Positions 34,222-45,676 of a DNA stretch of 64,000 nt are shown here, piece after piece; position 1 is the first letter of the stretch; each line of letters begins with the position of its first letter. A program made the position numbers and the translations under genes. The DNA is from Brasenia schreberi (Eukaryota; Streptophyta; Magnoliopsida; Nymphaeales; Cabombaceae), in NCBI GenBank assembly GCA_036023115.1, contig JAYKKT010000037.1:930001-994000 (forward strand), read 5' to 3'. The notes under the pieces were generated by a model. The model saw only the letters and a program-made list of their open reading frames with translations, was not told the DNA's origin and searched no databases.

Positions 34222-35476
34222 ATCAAGAGCTTTGCCTCAATGTTTACTCCAAGCCTATGTAGAGACTTGAAATAAACTTCTCAAATCTATTTTATTTGCG
34301 CAAGCGAGCCAGCTAATTTCCAAAAACTAGCAAAGTTTATAAACCTGACTTGTTTGGTGATTATACCTAAGCGAGATCTTTTCGCTTTAGGCCTTCTTGA
34401 ACCGATGCTCGATGGTCTGCCTAGGCACTTTGAGGATTTCATATGTGTAAGTGAAGTGCCAAATTCATGTTAAAATGTGGTGGTGATAGAAACAAACTCG
34501 TGCACTTTGGTCAAGAAGTTGAAACTCTTCAAGTTCTAAAAAATAAAAACTGATTCTGTTTTCAGAACTTGCTTTCCAAATTTTTTTGGTGACTTAGAGA
34601 TCTCCAAAATTCATGAAAAGTTTACAGAACATACCCTGAAATGTGGAGATCCTAATCCTATTTTTATTTCAAATTTTGGGGTTGGGGATCTACATAATTA
34701 AATAAGGAATTGAACCCTACTCAGCAGTTTTAGGATATTCTATTACAAAAACATAGAGGCTTAAAGAAACCTCTTTATCTCGATGCACAAAACTCCAACT
34801 TCTATGATTTTAGTCTTTACGGAAAGCCATAGATGTCATCTTTCTGATAAGACTAATTTTATCAAGTTTGGTTCACTACAAACAAAGATATGAGACTTTT
34901 ACCCAGACTCTATTGTAGGAAAACCGACTGTACAGAAACCAAATCTGAATTTACCATGTCTTTCCTAGTTTTATTCACATAGATATACATACACGGTCCT
35001 AAGATTCTTGAAAATTTTATTTCTAATTTTTTTGTGTGTGTAGATATGATTCCTAAAATTTAAGAGCATTCGGATCATTGGTTCAGAAATAAAAATTATA
35101 GCAATCAACATATACCAGATACTGCAAAAAACATAATTTCATTTTTAGAACATACATGATGCAAACTCACACGAATTTAAATTAAACCAACACATCAACC
35201 ACAAAATAAATTGCTGAAGGGAAATGAATGGAAATATATAGATCAACTTAAGTATAGAGAGGGTTAGGAGTTATAGGATTTTTATAACATATAGAGAGAT
35301 AGAATCAAGAACACAAACAATTAGAGTGCATAAGTAAGGAACAAAAATTGGAACACATCTACTTCTTATTACATCATGGGGGGAGACAAATCTCGATTAA
35401 TACAACCCCTTTCTTGAATTGAATGTTAAGAAGAGAATAGAGAGGAATAATAGATGAGAAATACTTACTTAATTAC

Positions 35477-37410
35477 TATAGATATGAAATTTTCACCCCA
35501 AGCCTATGTAGAGACTTGAAGCAATTCTTTTAATTCTACTTCATGCACAAGCGTGCCAGCCAGGTTCTAATTTTCACGACTTATTTCCTGAATTGTTTTG
35601 AGTACCTTAAAGACCTCCAAAAATCACTAAAGTTTTATAGGACTAAGCCTGAGATGTGAGTCTAGGACTTTTTGGTTTTGAATTCAGGATTGGGATCTTG
35701 CAAAATTAATTCAATGAAGTGCCTATGCTCAGATACCCGGAAGTGTTCTGTCACAAAAATACAAAGACTCACCTATATTTTAGTGCTCGGAGTTTGAAAT
35801 TTAGTGTACTTGATCTTGTTGGAAAGCTATGGATATAAAATTTCCAATGAATCAAGAATCACTGATTTTGGACTCCTACAAACAGAGTTATGGGATGAAT
35901 ACCGAAGTTCTATTACAGGAAAACAGAATTTACAAACAGTTTTCAAAAAAATTTCTGATCTTGCATAATTTTAATTACGTGGTTACACGACCCTAAAATT
36001 CTTAAATTTTTATTATGAGTGGGCCTGTGTGTGTAGATATAGTGTGCAAAATTTTAGAGGGATTGAACAGAGATTCGACAATGAAAAATCAAACAATCAA
36101 TGTATGCAGTGATGCTGAAAATCAGATTTCAGGTTTTTAGAACATATATGATGCAAAACTCACACGAATTAAAGTGCAACAACACAACATCCTGAATTAA
36201 AGGACATAGAGTGTGAACACAATATCCCGAATTGAAATATATCTAATAGCTTAAGCATAGAGGGGATTAGAAGATATAGAGTGTTTATAGCATATATTGA
36301 GGTAGAATCAAGAACTCAAACACATAGAGTGCATAAGAAAAGGAAAGGAAAATTTCAGCACATCTACTTCTAATACATCATAAGGGGAGATAAAGCTCCA
36401 TTAATACAACCCCTTTTCAATTGAATAATAAGAAGAGATGGGGATTTAATCAAGTTAGAACCAACACTTACTCGAATTTCCAAGGAAATGGCCTCCAAAG
36501 ATGGTGCTCGACCCTCACCTTCCCTCCTTTTCATTCGATTTCCTTACCCTAACCCAAATGGCAGCACTTGCCTTGATCCTAACACCCTCTTCCCTTTCTA
36601 AGCCTCTCCCTAGCAGCCTATACTCTCACTCAAGCAGCCCAAGGTGCATCACTCTCTCAAGTAATTCCAAGATGATCCTCACCCTTTATAGGCCAAGGGG
36701 GGGCCTTTCTAGGCCCATCCTTGGGGCGGATGACCCATTATCCAAATCCGATCCAATTCTTCATGGTGTTCACGTGGAAGATAGATAGGAGTGGTTCTCT
36801 TTTGGTCAACGATGGACCAGCCCCATGTGGGCTGGTTGTGAACTTGATTAGGTGCACCTAGTCATGGCCAGCTATGTGCTTGAACCTTCCAAGTTCAAAC
36901 GACTGGCTCTTGCTTCTTCGAGTAGCTTCATTTGTTGATTTTTCCACTTAATCAAGGCTAGGTAGGAAGATGATTTGATAAATTTTGGTCCACGTATATA
37001 GGATGAACAAGGCTAAAAAAATCTCGATATTGGTTGAATTAAAAGTATTTGATTCAAGTAGGGCTTGATATTAATTCAAGTCAATCATGTCTAGGATTTG
37101 GTTGAAGTGGGTTGGGTTTGATGAGGCCGTCCACCTTCATTTGATCTTGGGTGAGGATATGCTTTTGACATGATCTCCTCTCTTGATTTCTAGCTTGTCC
37201 TTTGCGAAATCATCTCTGGCTCGAGGCGGGCCCTACCTATCAACCTGCTTTACTCCAATCTTTTGGGCTTTATACTTTTAACTTTATTTTGAAACTTTTT
37301 AAAATATTTTTTTAAAGATTTAAAATCTTCATTTTAAAGCTAAAAAGTTTAAAATAAGTCACTTTCAAAATTTGGAGTATTTTTAGAAAATTTTATTTAG
37401 AGTGTTTACA
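35477..37410 (-). mobile_element. Solo LTR L, 1.93 kb, TSD ATTAC/ATTAT
   Basis: Plus-strand ends are TATAGATATGAAATTTT and AGAGTGTTTACA. The flanks ATTAC (35472-35476) and ATTAT (37411-37415) differ by a single C/T change. Removing it rejoins LTR M: CTTACTTAATTAC meets TCTCCAAGAATCGG. It is a shorter relative of M, without the long variable middle. Confidence 0.85.
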
Positions 37411-38540
37411 ATTATCTCCAAGAATCGGCTTACAAATGAAGCACTCGACCTCCCTTTCCTATACTCTCTTTTCTCTTTCTTTTCTCACTTTCACTCTCTA
37501 ATTTTGCAGCACTTTCCTACTTTTTCTACACTCCCTCTCTCTTTCCACTCTTCCCCAGATGTACCTCATGAAATGCTCCAGCCAAGAATGCCCTCCCAAT
37601 GCTCACCAATCACTCAAAATGATGGAAATCATCCCCCTTGGCCTCTATTTATAAGCCAAGGGGGGCCTTCTCTAGATGGTTCTTTGGGGTAGGTGCTTGG
37701 TCAAGACTGGACCAGCCAATGCAGCCCCAAGTGGGTTGGTTAGGTCTTGGCTCGAGCCACCTTGGAGCTTGATCCCATCGCCTAGGCTAGGATGGGTGTA
37801 CTCAAAGAAAAAGACGAGCTAACTGAGATGGGTTCAGTCAAGGCTAGGTAAAGGGGATTTCAATTGTGGTTTAGCCAAAGAATGTAGGGTGTATATGGCT
37901 AAGGTGAGTCTAATTCGGTCTAGTTAAGGTCATTTGGTTAGATCTTGACCACGAGTGATGGTTAGCCTAGGTGAATTGAGTCTAGGCTTTGATCAAATTC
38001 AAATAGGTTAGGTTGGTGAGGCTATCTACTTTGGATTAGTCCTTGATGGAGCCATGCCTTGACTTGGTTTGATCCACTTCCTTGATCCATGGCTTGGTTC
38101 ACGAGCTTGGTCCTGGCTTGATGTGGGCTTGGCTCAATCGTCGCCTTGATCTTCACTCCCATCTTGATTTGTTTATATCATCTGGGCTTCATGCCTTCAG
38201 CTTTCTTCATTGGTCCAGCTAGGTGCCCTTCTTCATGGGTCCTTGGCTAGGTTTGGCCTTTAATCATCAGCTTTGCTTTTGTCAATTTGTCTTTATCTCA
38301 TGCTTTACTCTCTCTTGGATTTGGTTCGCAGCTTTATCCCTAAATCGGACTTGAATCCTGCACTTGATTTCAGATTTATGGTTTCAAATATTTTTTTTGA
38401 TTATTTAAAATTACATTTGAAAATATTGAGTTTTGTCAAAATCTTCAAATATTGTTCTTTTTGAGAACAACTCAGTTCCATTCCTAGTGTTCGTTTGCAT
38501 GGGCGACCTACTTTCGCCCCGAGAGTTGGTCTTTACCATT

Positions 38541-38680
38541 TCAACCACTTTAACCCTTGATTGGGTATAGGGTATCAAACCACTTTAACCCTAGATGGGT
38601 GTAGGGTAACAAACCACTTTAACCCTGGATGGGTGTAGAGTGTCAAACCACTTTAACCCTTGATGGGTGTAGGGTCCCGG
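38541..38680. repeat. ~35-bp minisatellite in LTR M
   Basis: Four copies of a unit with AACCACTTTAACCCT and GGGTGTAGGGT. An inverted, shorter array lies at the matching place in LTR K (31080-31165). Confidence 0.88.
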
Positions 38681-38812
38681 AGTAGTACTCTTCTCAATCG
38701 GGCGAGTTTTTGAGGCTTGATTTGGATTTGATTTGATTCAAAAGGTTTTGATAAACTTGATATTTAGCAAACATGTTTGAGTTTGGTTCCCAATGTCTTA
38801 TCCTAGTAGCCG

Positions 38813-40284
38813 GCCACCTTCAAGGCGTCCTTCCCGCGCACCCAAGGCACCCGACCAGCATCTCCCCTTGCCGTTCAACTCCGAGGAGCTCCCTCTTGCA
38901 GCCCAAGGCGAAGCCAAGCCTACGCTCAAGCAAGTCACCCCGGACCAGCTATAAGTGCCTAACTCGGTCCTTAGTTGTAGACTTGCTTAAATTAAATTTG
39001 ATACGGGGTTGTAATAACGGAGCATAGTCTCCCCCCACTTGTAATAACGTGGCTTGGCACACCCACACACACGTGCACTCTCTTAGTTGTGCACGATTTT
39101 GAACACACACGGGCCTAATCAGCCCTTTATATATAAATTTATGTATATTACGTAGGGTTTTGCTTAAGTTGGGTGTGTTGTCTTTCAATTCAAGCACGCA
39201 CACACATTGAGCCTTCGCTCTTATTTGTAAGACCCAAGTAAGGGCCGTGTTATACTATCCTTGGGTTTATTTCATGTTGTGTGCATGGTACTTCAATTCA
39301 AGCACTCACACACATTGAGCTTTCGCTCTTATTCCCAAGACCTTAGTTAAGGCCATACTACAATTTATATTTGGGTTTAATTTCATGTTGTGTGCGTAGT
39401 ACTTCAATTCAAGCACTCACACACATTGAGCTTTCGCTCTTATTCCCAAGACCTTAGTTAAGGCCATACTGCAATTTATATTTGGGTTTAATTTCATGTT
39501 GTGTGCGTAGTACTTCAATTCAAGCACTCACACACATTGAGCTTTCGCTCTTATTCCCAAGACCTTAGTTAAGGCCATATTGCAAGTTATATTTGGGTTT
39601 CATTTCATGTTGTGTGTGTAGTACTTCAATTCAAGCACGCACCCACATTGAGCCTTCGCTCTTATTTGCAAGACCCGAGTAAGGGCCCATATATACATTA
39701 TATACGTATTTCCCTTCGGCAATTTTCCTTCAGCATTTACATTTCAAGTTATTTCCCTTCGGTCATTTCCCTTCGGCATTGTCTTTACATTCGGGTTTTC
39801 CCTTTGGAGTAGCGTGAGTTTGCATTGCATATACGCCATACCATGAGTTAGGACGCATATTGCATCAAAGCATCCCACTCAAAGTCACCACATTTAGTGG
39901 AGTGTTCATAACACACACCTAGGTGGCCCATAAAGGGATAAAAAGAAAGACTTAGGCACGTGCAAATCCACGTGATCTAAAATCTGGAAATCATACTAAA
40001 AAGACCCGAATCAAACACCTCGAACCGCTTTCGTAGGTCCTTCTATCCAAAAACTCGATTTTTAAAAGCGTACAGACCGACCCTTGCGCATCGGTGCAAG
40101 AAGGTCTGCGACGACAAGAGCTTGCTTGCTCACAATCGCCACGTTAGAAGTCAGGTTAAAATATATCTTCGCTAGCTTAAGTAAGCTAGCTGGCACGCCC
40201 TGTTTATTTAAATAGGACTTAGACACACGAAAAGGTTCGCCCCAGGCCTAAGAAACCAGGAGGCGAAGATTTTCTCCGTCTACA
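38813..40284 (+). mobile_element. LTR fragment J (3' 1.47 kb of a D-type LTR)
   Basis: Begins at AGCCGGCCACCTTCAAGG-like sequence equal to about 54828 in LTR E and runs to CCGTCTACA at 40284. It contains five ~111-bp repeats (39180-39690) and the U5. The left 2 kb of the LTR are missing at the joint with LTR M. No primer site follows, so it is not an element's 5' LTR. Confidence 0.85.
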
Positions 40285-41790
40285 ATAATGACCAAAGGAC
40301 TAGACAAGCTGGTCCGTATCATCAATTAGGTTGATCGATTTTGAACACATGGAAAACTTATGGAACTGCTTATGAGGTTACACAATAATCATGACAAGGT
40401 GAAGAAACTTCAACTACTACAATAACATGACCATTTTAAGTGGGACAGAATGGTCTCACGATTGAAATCAGTTAAGATGGTTAACAAAATTTAAATGCAT
40501 ATGTTTATGCAGATACACGTCTCATGTGTATATATAAATATACAAGGCACGTCTACAATTCCCCAAGAGTCATGCACTTGACCCGGTCTACTCCCACGAA
40601 ACTCAACTTGGCCTCATATTGAACCAAGTATGGTCAACCTATATTTGCTTTGGCTTGTCACCAACCTACGTAAACCTGATTCACCTCATATATTTTGTGC
40701 ATATAAACTTGAATATGTAATACATAAAACATTTTAAGTACACATATACATTAGGTTCTTATACATAAAATAAGACATGACAAGCATGTTTCAAATCATA
40801 TATAGATAGATGATGATCTCTCTATAATCACACTCACACTAATGACATGCATGTTTCAAGTCATATATAATAAAATCTGTCACATTTAAAGTCAATATCT
40901 ATCTTTATAAACAAGAACTCATCTATATAACTATGTCCAACCACAACCATGTCATAGGAGTCTCTCAAACTCTCCTCTTATCTAGTCACATGGCCTTGGA
41001 TAGTCATCCAATAGGTTCTACGGGCCCAACAAGAAGTTGGGTTGCTTTTACATAATCATGTTCAGAAATCTCAAAATACAAATATCTATCCACTTGAGAC
41101 CACCTCTCAATCTCACTCCATCCTCATCAATCCATATCATATATATATTCATTTTTAAATATCAAGAATCTATATCCACATCAAGTGTCAAAACTCACTT
41201 TATTTTAAAACACTACTCCCATCAGTTTACAATACTAATCCAAATGTCCAAACCCAAGCATGCATATCATACGACACAGTTACACAACACAAACTACAAG
41301 TGAGCTAGCATGACCACCTATGTATGTGAATTGGTACACGTATAATGAGTACATTAGGTCAATAGTCACTATGTATCTAGGTATCCTTAATTTATTTGTT
41401 TGTCTTCTCATATGATTGAGGGGGAAGGACACAATTGATTTCTCCTATTTCCACGTCTTTAGATGCATTACAAACAGGTTGTTCCTGTATCAATCCATTT
41501 TTTGGCGAAAATTCGCAGCTTAGAGTGTGGGAAGTTATGAAATGCAATTTTGTTTCATAATTTCGTGTATATGTAAGATGAATGTAATTGGCACCCTAGC
41601 ATAAATTTGACACAAGATACAAAGTCAATTGACAAAGATGTTGTGATGACTATGATGCATAAAAAATGCATGATCTTTTTGTGCTTGTAGTATAACCAAT
41701 ATTTTTCATTAAGGCTCTTAATTTCTTTTCTTGGAGAGAATAATGATACATAATAAAATTAAAATAAAATTGTATTCAATGACTTGCAGC
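40285..41790. other. AT-rich sequence without genes
   Basis: No coding region or repeat family recognised. A TATA-like microsatellite-poor, C-poor stretch with the longest open frame (41037-41303) lacking any recognisable motif. Confidence 0.5.
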
Positions 41791-42250
41791 TAGGGGTATG
41801 CATTGGTCGGTTCAGTTCACTAACCAAACCAAACTGAATTAACCAAAACCTAAGCTAGACATATTCTACAGAACCGAATCCGAACCAAACTATACTACTA
41901 ACCAAGCTGAACTGAACCAAATTAGTTTGTTTCAGTCTCTATATCTTGCACATTGCATTTCCTAAATCAAAGTATCCTAAAAATAATGGATTCTTATGCA
42001 GTTGGCACATAAAAATATATGATAAAAGCGCATTAAATCCACCAAAGCAGAACAATGCACTATTCACTGATTCCATAAAAGGTGATTGGCCGTCTTCGAT
42101 CTTTATGACTAATTTTAGTTTGTGCATTCCTACATAAGCCCACTGGAACTCAAACTAAAAGCAGATAAATCAGCAACATATCAAAAGCTACAACGAACCC
42201 ACTTATTATACAAGCAAACCAACACTTAGTAATTACACGATTGTTTCCAA

Positions 42251-42454
42251 TCAAGTTTGTTTCTTGTAATGAATCCAACATTGAAGCATGTTAGGAGAGA
42301 AGTCTTCTTGCATGGTTGCACACATGGATGAACATCTTTTTGTACACAAACCTTTCCAGAAGTAGTCATCCTTTACTATGTCTCGCCATTGGTGGCATAA
42401 ACCCCTGCAGGATGCAAGGTCTGAACCACTAAGTTGACTTAAGGCATATTGCAA
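42251..42454 (-). pseudogene. F-box gene fragment
   Basis: The minus strand encodes QYALSQLSG, then SDLASCRGLCHQWRDIV and KDDYFWKGLCTKR. This is the second half of an F-box domain, the Skp1-binding part of SCF ubiquitin ligases. It begins right after an AG that follows a pyrimidine-rich stretch (acceptor-like), so it may be an internal exon. No ATG or first half of the box is joined to it. The frame stops after HYKKQT. I cannot name the gene. Confidence 0.7.
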
Positions 42455-43514
42455 CTAATTGCTTGGCACACCTAATAAAGAGAAACAAACATTAGATTTT
42501 CATTGCTTGGGAAAAATATAGAGTAAAGCCCTTTAAAGGTTTCGTAACGTACATAAGATTCAGATCTAGATGATCCTGACCAAAATCCTTCATTGGCACT
42601 CCATTTAAACTTTAATTCTGCAATTGTGAAGTTATTGCATGCATTGCATTAAATACAAACCTGAAAGTGGGCTTCTTGATAAAATTAGGAGGATTAATCT
42701 GAAATGTAAAATCTTTAAGAAGAAATTTAGGCCACAATTCACTCATAACATAACCAGAATTAAGAAGCTCTACTGAAAGAATCACAATAGTCTTAACAAC
42801 AAATCAAAACTAATATGTAAGTAAAGTAATTCTGGGACAATACTCATGGCAAGCAACATTCTAACGTGATAGAATGTAGAACCAAATGAATGTTGGCCAA
42901 ATGAATGAGTAGATCTAAGGTGAAACTAGAGATAAACATGAACTAAGTCTCAATTGCTAGGGTTTTAATGAATGCCTAATATGAAGGAAGACTGAAAATA
43001 ATTCCTCAATGAGCAAATATGCATATGACAACTAGGCAACTATTAAGTAAACATGAACCATTGCTGGTAGCATAACTTACAAAAACTGCTTTATAGTTGT
43101 GCATATGTCCTATAAGGAAGAATGAATTTGCATAATTGATGGAAATACTAAGTTGATTGTTGTTTTCCAATAGGGTAAACATGTACTAAGCCCCATTCTA
43201 GGTCATTAGTCATCTAACCAAGAAAAGGCATCTTTTTATGTTTTTAAAAAAAGTACTAAGCCTCATGACAAGTATAGATGATACCTATCAGCTCTAGTAC
43301 ATAAACCATCTTGTTGATTCGTAGAACATGAAAAGGATACCATCCTAAGTCAAGAGATGCATTTGTTGAAGATAAAATCAAACTTATCTCGTAGGTGTTA
43401 TTAAACCTTGTTTGTTTCTTCTTGATCTTTTGCATTGAGGAATGTTTCAGTATTTATCATAGAAGATATCACACTTGGTAGTACATAGAACAATCAAATA
43501 TAAAAGAACTCACC

Positions 43515-43880
43515 TTATTCAAAGAGTGATTGGGTTTCAACTTCCAAATGAATTCCAACAAGCAATACAAAGATCGAGGGATTTAGGCGAGAGATTGAGA
43601 AAGCATTAGAGACATAGGGCCAAAGGGAGATTCTCAGAGGCCGAGATACACATAGAGGGTGAGAGACAAACAATGGAAGAGAGGATGAGAGAGGGAGGTT
43701 GATAGACATACAAGGTTACAAAGGCGACAAATAGATAGCGAGAGAGATAGAGAGGAGAGGGTGATCCTAAGAGAGAGCGAGAGGCAAACATAGGATGAGA
43801 GAGGGAGGACAATAGATGAACAACGGATGAAAAACAAAGAGAGGGCCAAGATAGGAACTAGGGCACGGCTCCTAAACAAA
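43515..43880 (-). other. CT-rich leader-like sequence with a splice donor
   Basis: On the minus strand this is a (CTCTCT/CCCT)-rich run with imperfect 60-70 bp repeats, ending TTTGAATAAG followed by GTGAGTTC, a good plant splice donor (43513-43520). CT-rich first exons are common in plant 5' untranslated regions. It lies upstream of the F-box fragment in the same sense, so I infer they came from one gene. Confidence 0.4.
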
Positions 43881-44062
43881 ACATTTTGGTTTTTCGATTG
43901 GAGCTATTCTAGATACCACGAAACCAAAATCGAATTTATTACTAAAATATTATTAAAATGTAAACTTAATCTGATCTCGAGCTCTACAAACCCGAACCAA
44001 ATTTGAAGTTGCAATTAGGGTCAGTTTGGCTTTTTGGTTAAACCCAAAATCTGCTCACCCTA

Positions 44063-44733
44063 CTTGCGGAAGTGAGATTGTTCACTCCCTAGCAGGGGAC
44101 TTGACTCACAAGATGGTAGTCAAGGTTTCTATAACTAGGGTGCACATACCTAACTTGAGCCTCTGCTCTATGCAACCAAAAAGTAATAAAGACAAATCGA
44201 CTTGGATCTAAGGTGGGTTGACACAGATACTATTGCCGTTTGAAGTGATAGGCTGACATGAATGGTTGGAGCACGGTTAGCTCAAGACGAATGCTAGAAG
44301 ATGAAGGACATGCCAAAGAACTCTAACCCTCATTTAACAAGATTGGATACCATTGTTGTCTATGGTGATAGCCAAAGATGAATGTTGAAAGATGAAGGGT
44401 GTGCTAGAGAACTCTAACCCTAGTTCATAAGAGAGAAATAAGATTGGATAAGGTATTAGGTGATGGAATGTGTCCCCAAGAATTCAAATGAGCATATCTC
44501 GGTTGCCGATGGGAGCACTCGATGTGCTGAAGAAGATGATAGGACTACATCACATCTACTCCTAAGGAAAGTAAAAAAAGAAAGAAAACTACAACTGTAT
44601 CATTGATTTCTAGATGTCAATCTTTGATTACACATGCCTATGGCTCACATAAACGACAAATATTGTGTTGAACTTGTCGAACATGATTCTCAATAAAAAC
44701 CCCACTTCTATGCTCATGTCACTCTTTTCGTCG
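44063..44733. other. Sequence flanking the LTR remnant, shared with 33590-33900
   Basis: No gene seen. The part from 44310 onward is homologous to the sequence left of LTR M. It contains an internal imperfect repeat (GATGAAGG...GAACTCTAACCCT at about 44300 and 44390). Confidence 0.6.
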
Positions 44734-45053
44734 TATAGATGTGAAAATTTTAATCCAAAGTCTATGTAAAGACTTGAAATAAGCTTTCACGCACTACGTC
44801 ATGTACGAGCGTGCCAGTTAGTTTACTCAAATTAACAAAGAATGTTTTTCTAACTTTAATGGAGATTGTGGGAAAGTGGGATCTTTTCGACTTAGGCCTT
44901 CTTAAACTGGCACTCAAGGGTCAGCCTAGACGCTTTGAGGATTGGTTTGAATTAGATGTATTTTCAAAATCCACTTTCAAATCCAAATTACTTAATCAAA
45001 TTCATGAAACTAAGTCTTGAAAAGAAATATTTTAAAGTTCTAAAAATAGAACT
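44734..45053 (-). mobile_element. 3' LTR remnant of element N (320 bp)
   Basis: The plus-strand left end TATAGATGTG and the U5 hallmarks GCGTGCCAGTTAGTTTAC and ACTTAGGCCTTCTT are present. The LTR then stops after GTTCTAAAAATAGAACTGA and the purine tract follows at once. In LTR M the same sequence continues AACTGATTCTG, so the U3 was deleted with TGAT at both edges. Confidence 0.75.
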
Positions 45054-45069
45054 GATGCCCCTCTTTGGC
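45054..45069 (-). other. Polypurine tract of element N
   Basis: GCCAAAGAGGGGCATC on the minus strand, identical to the tract beside LTR A. Confidence 0.8.
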
Positions 45070-45671
45070 ATTAATCCAAATTTATTTGGATAATAGCAAA
45101 GAAGAAAACACCCCTTTTGATTTTACTTCCCAAAACTTGACTTGAGAGTATGGGTTTTCTTTCATTTCATAGCATTTGTTTTCTCGAATTTTTGTGAAGG
45201 AAGGGATCTTAGCCTAAGGGGACTTAGACTTAAGCAAAGCACTAGTCCTAAGATGATCATGCATGGCCGACCTTTTGATGGATGTATGCAAGTATGGTGT
45301 GTGATGTAATGGAGTGTAGTGTGCGTTTAGGTACCCATTCATCAGGTTTTTGAACTTGAGGAGAAGCCTATGAAGGCAGACTACCCCAAGCAAGATGGCT
45401 CCCACATTGCTTTCTTTGATGTTTTAGGTTTTCAAAGTTCCTTTTCAAAAGGAAACTCCCTTTTAGTTTCTATCAAAAGGATTTCCAATTTCTTAAACTT
45501 CCCCTCATTTGGGTTTTAATACCCACTACTTCGGAGAGGTTTTGTAGAAAACTTTGAATAACATTTCAAGATTTCATTTCCCACACAATAAAGTCTAATT
45601 CTCAAACAAAATGAAATCCAAATAAGTAGGTCCTATTCCTACTCTAGGATTTTAATGGTAAACCTTTTTTC
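45070..45671 (-). mobile_element. 3' untranslated region of element N, distal part
   Basis: Non-coding. Aligns with 3571-4120 and, inverted, with 30040-30607. It continues at 49032 once solo LTR H and one TSD copy are removed. Confidence 0.8.
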
Positions 45672-45676
45672 GTTGG

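Larger units (their letters stand above)
34222..38812 (-). mobile_element. LTR M, interrupted by L and truncated
   Basis: The left end (about 34222, approximate) shows the U5-like part: CCAAGCCTATGTAGAGACTT, GCCAGCTAATTT, then CTTTAGGCCTTCTTGAACCG. The right part (37411-38812) includes four ~35-bp repeats and matches LTR K inverted. Solo LTR L lies at 35477-37410. The start of the LTR (about 300 bp on the right) is replaced by LTR fragment J. Two other stretches, GATGCAAACTCACACGAATT and the G-rich TTACATCATGGGGGGAGACA, match L and the D-type group. Confidence 0.7.
41791..44062. mobile_element. hAT-like element carrying host gene pieces, 2.27 kb
   Basis: Ends are TAGGGGTATGCA on the left and, inverted, TAGGGTGAGCA on the right, each followed by CCAAACCAAACTGAA-like words on the inside. 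The flanks CTTGCAGC (41783-41790) and CTTGCGGA (44063-44070) match at 6 of 8 positions, as an aged 8-bp duplication would. No transposase is seen. The interior contains an F-box exon and, further right, a CT-rich leader with a splice donor, both on the minus strand. This is the layout of a Pack-type element. Confidence 0.6.

Noticed and set aside
38813..40284. LTR J as a solo LTR with TSD ATAAT
   Set aside because: ATAAT follows its right end, but the left half of the LTR is missing, so there is no left duplication; sharing ATAAT with LTR D looks like coincidence.
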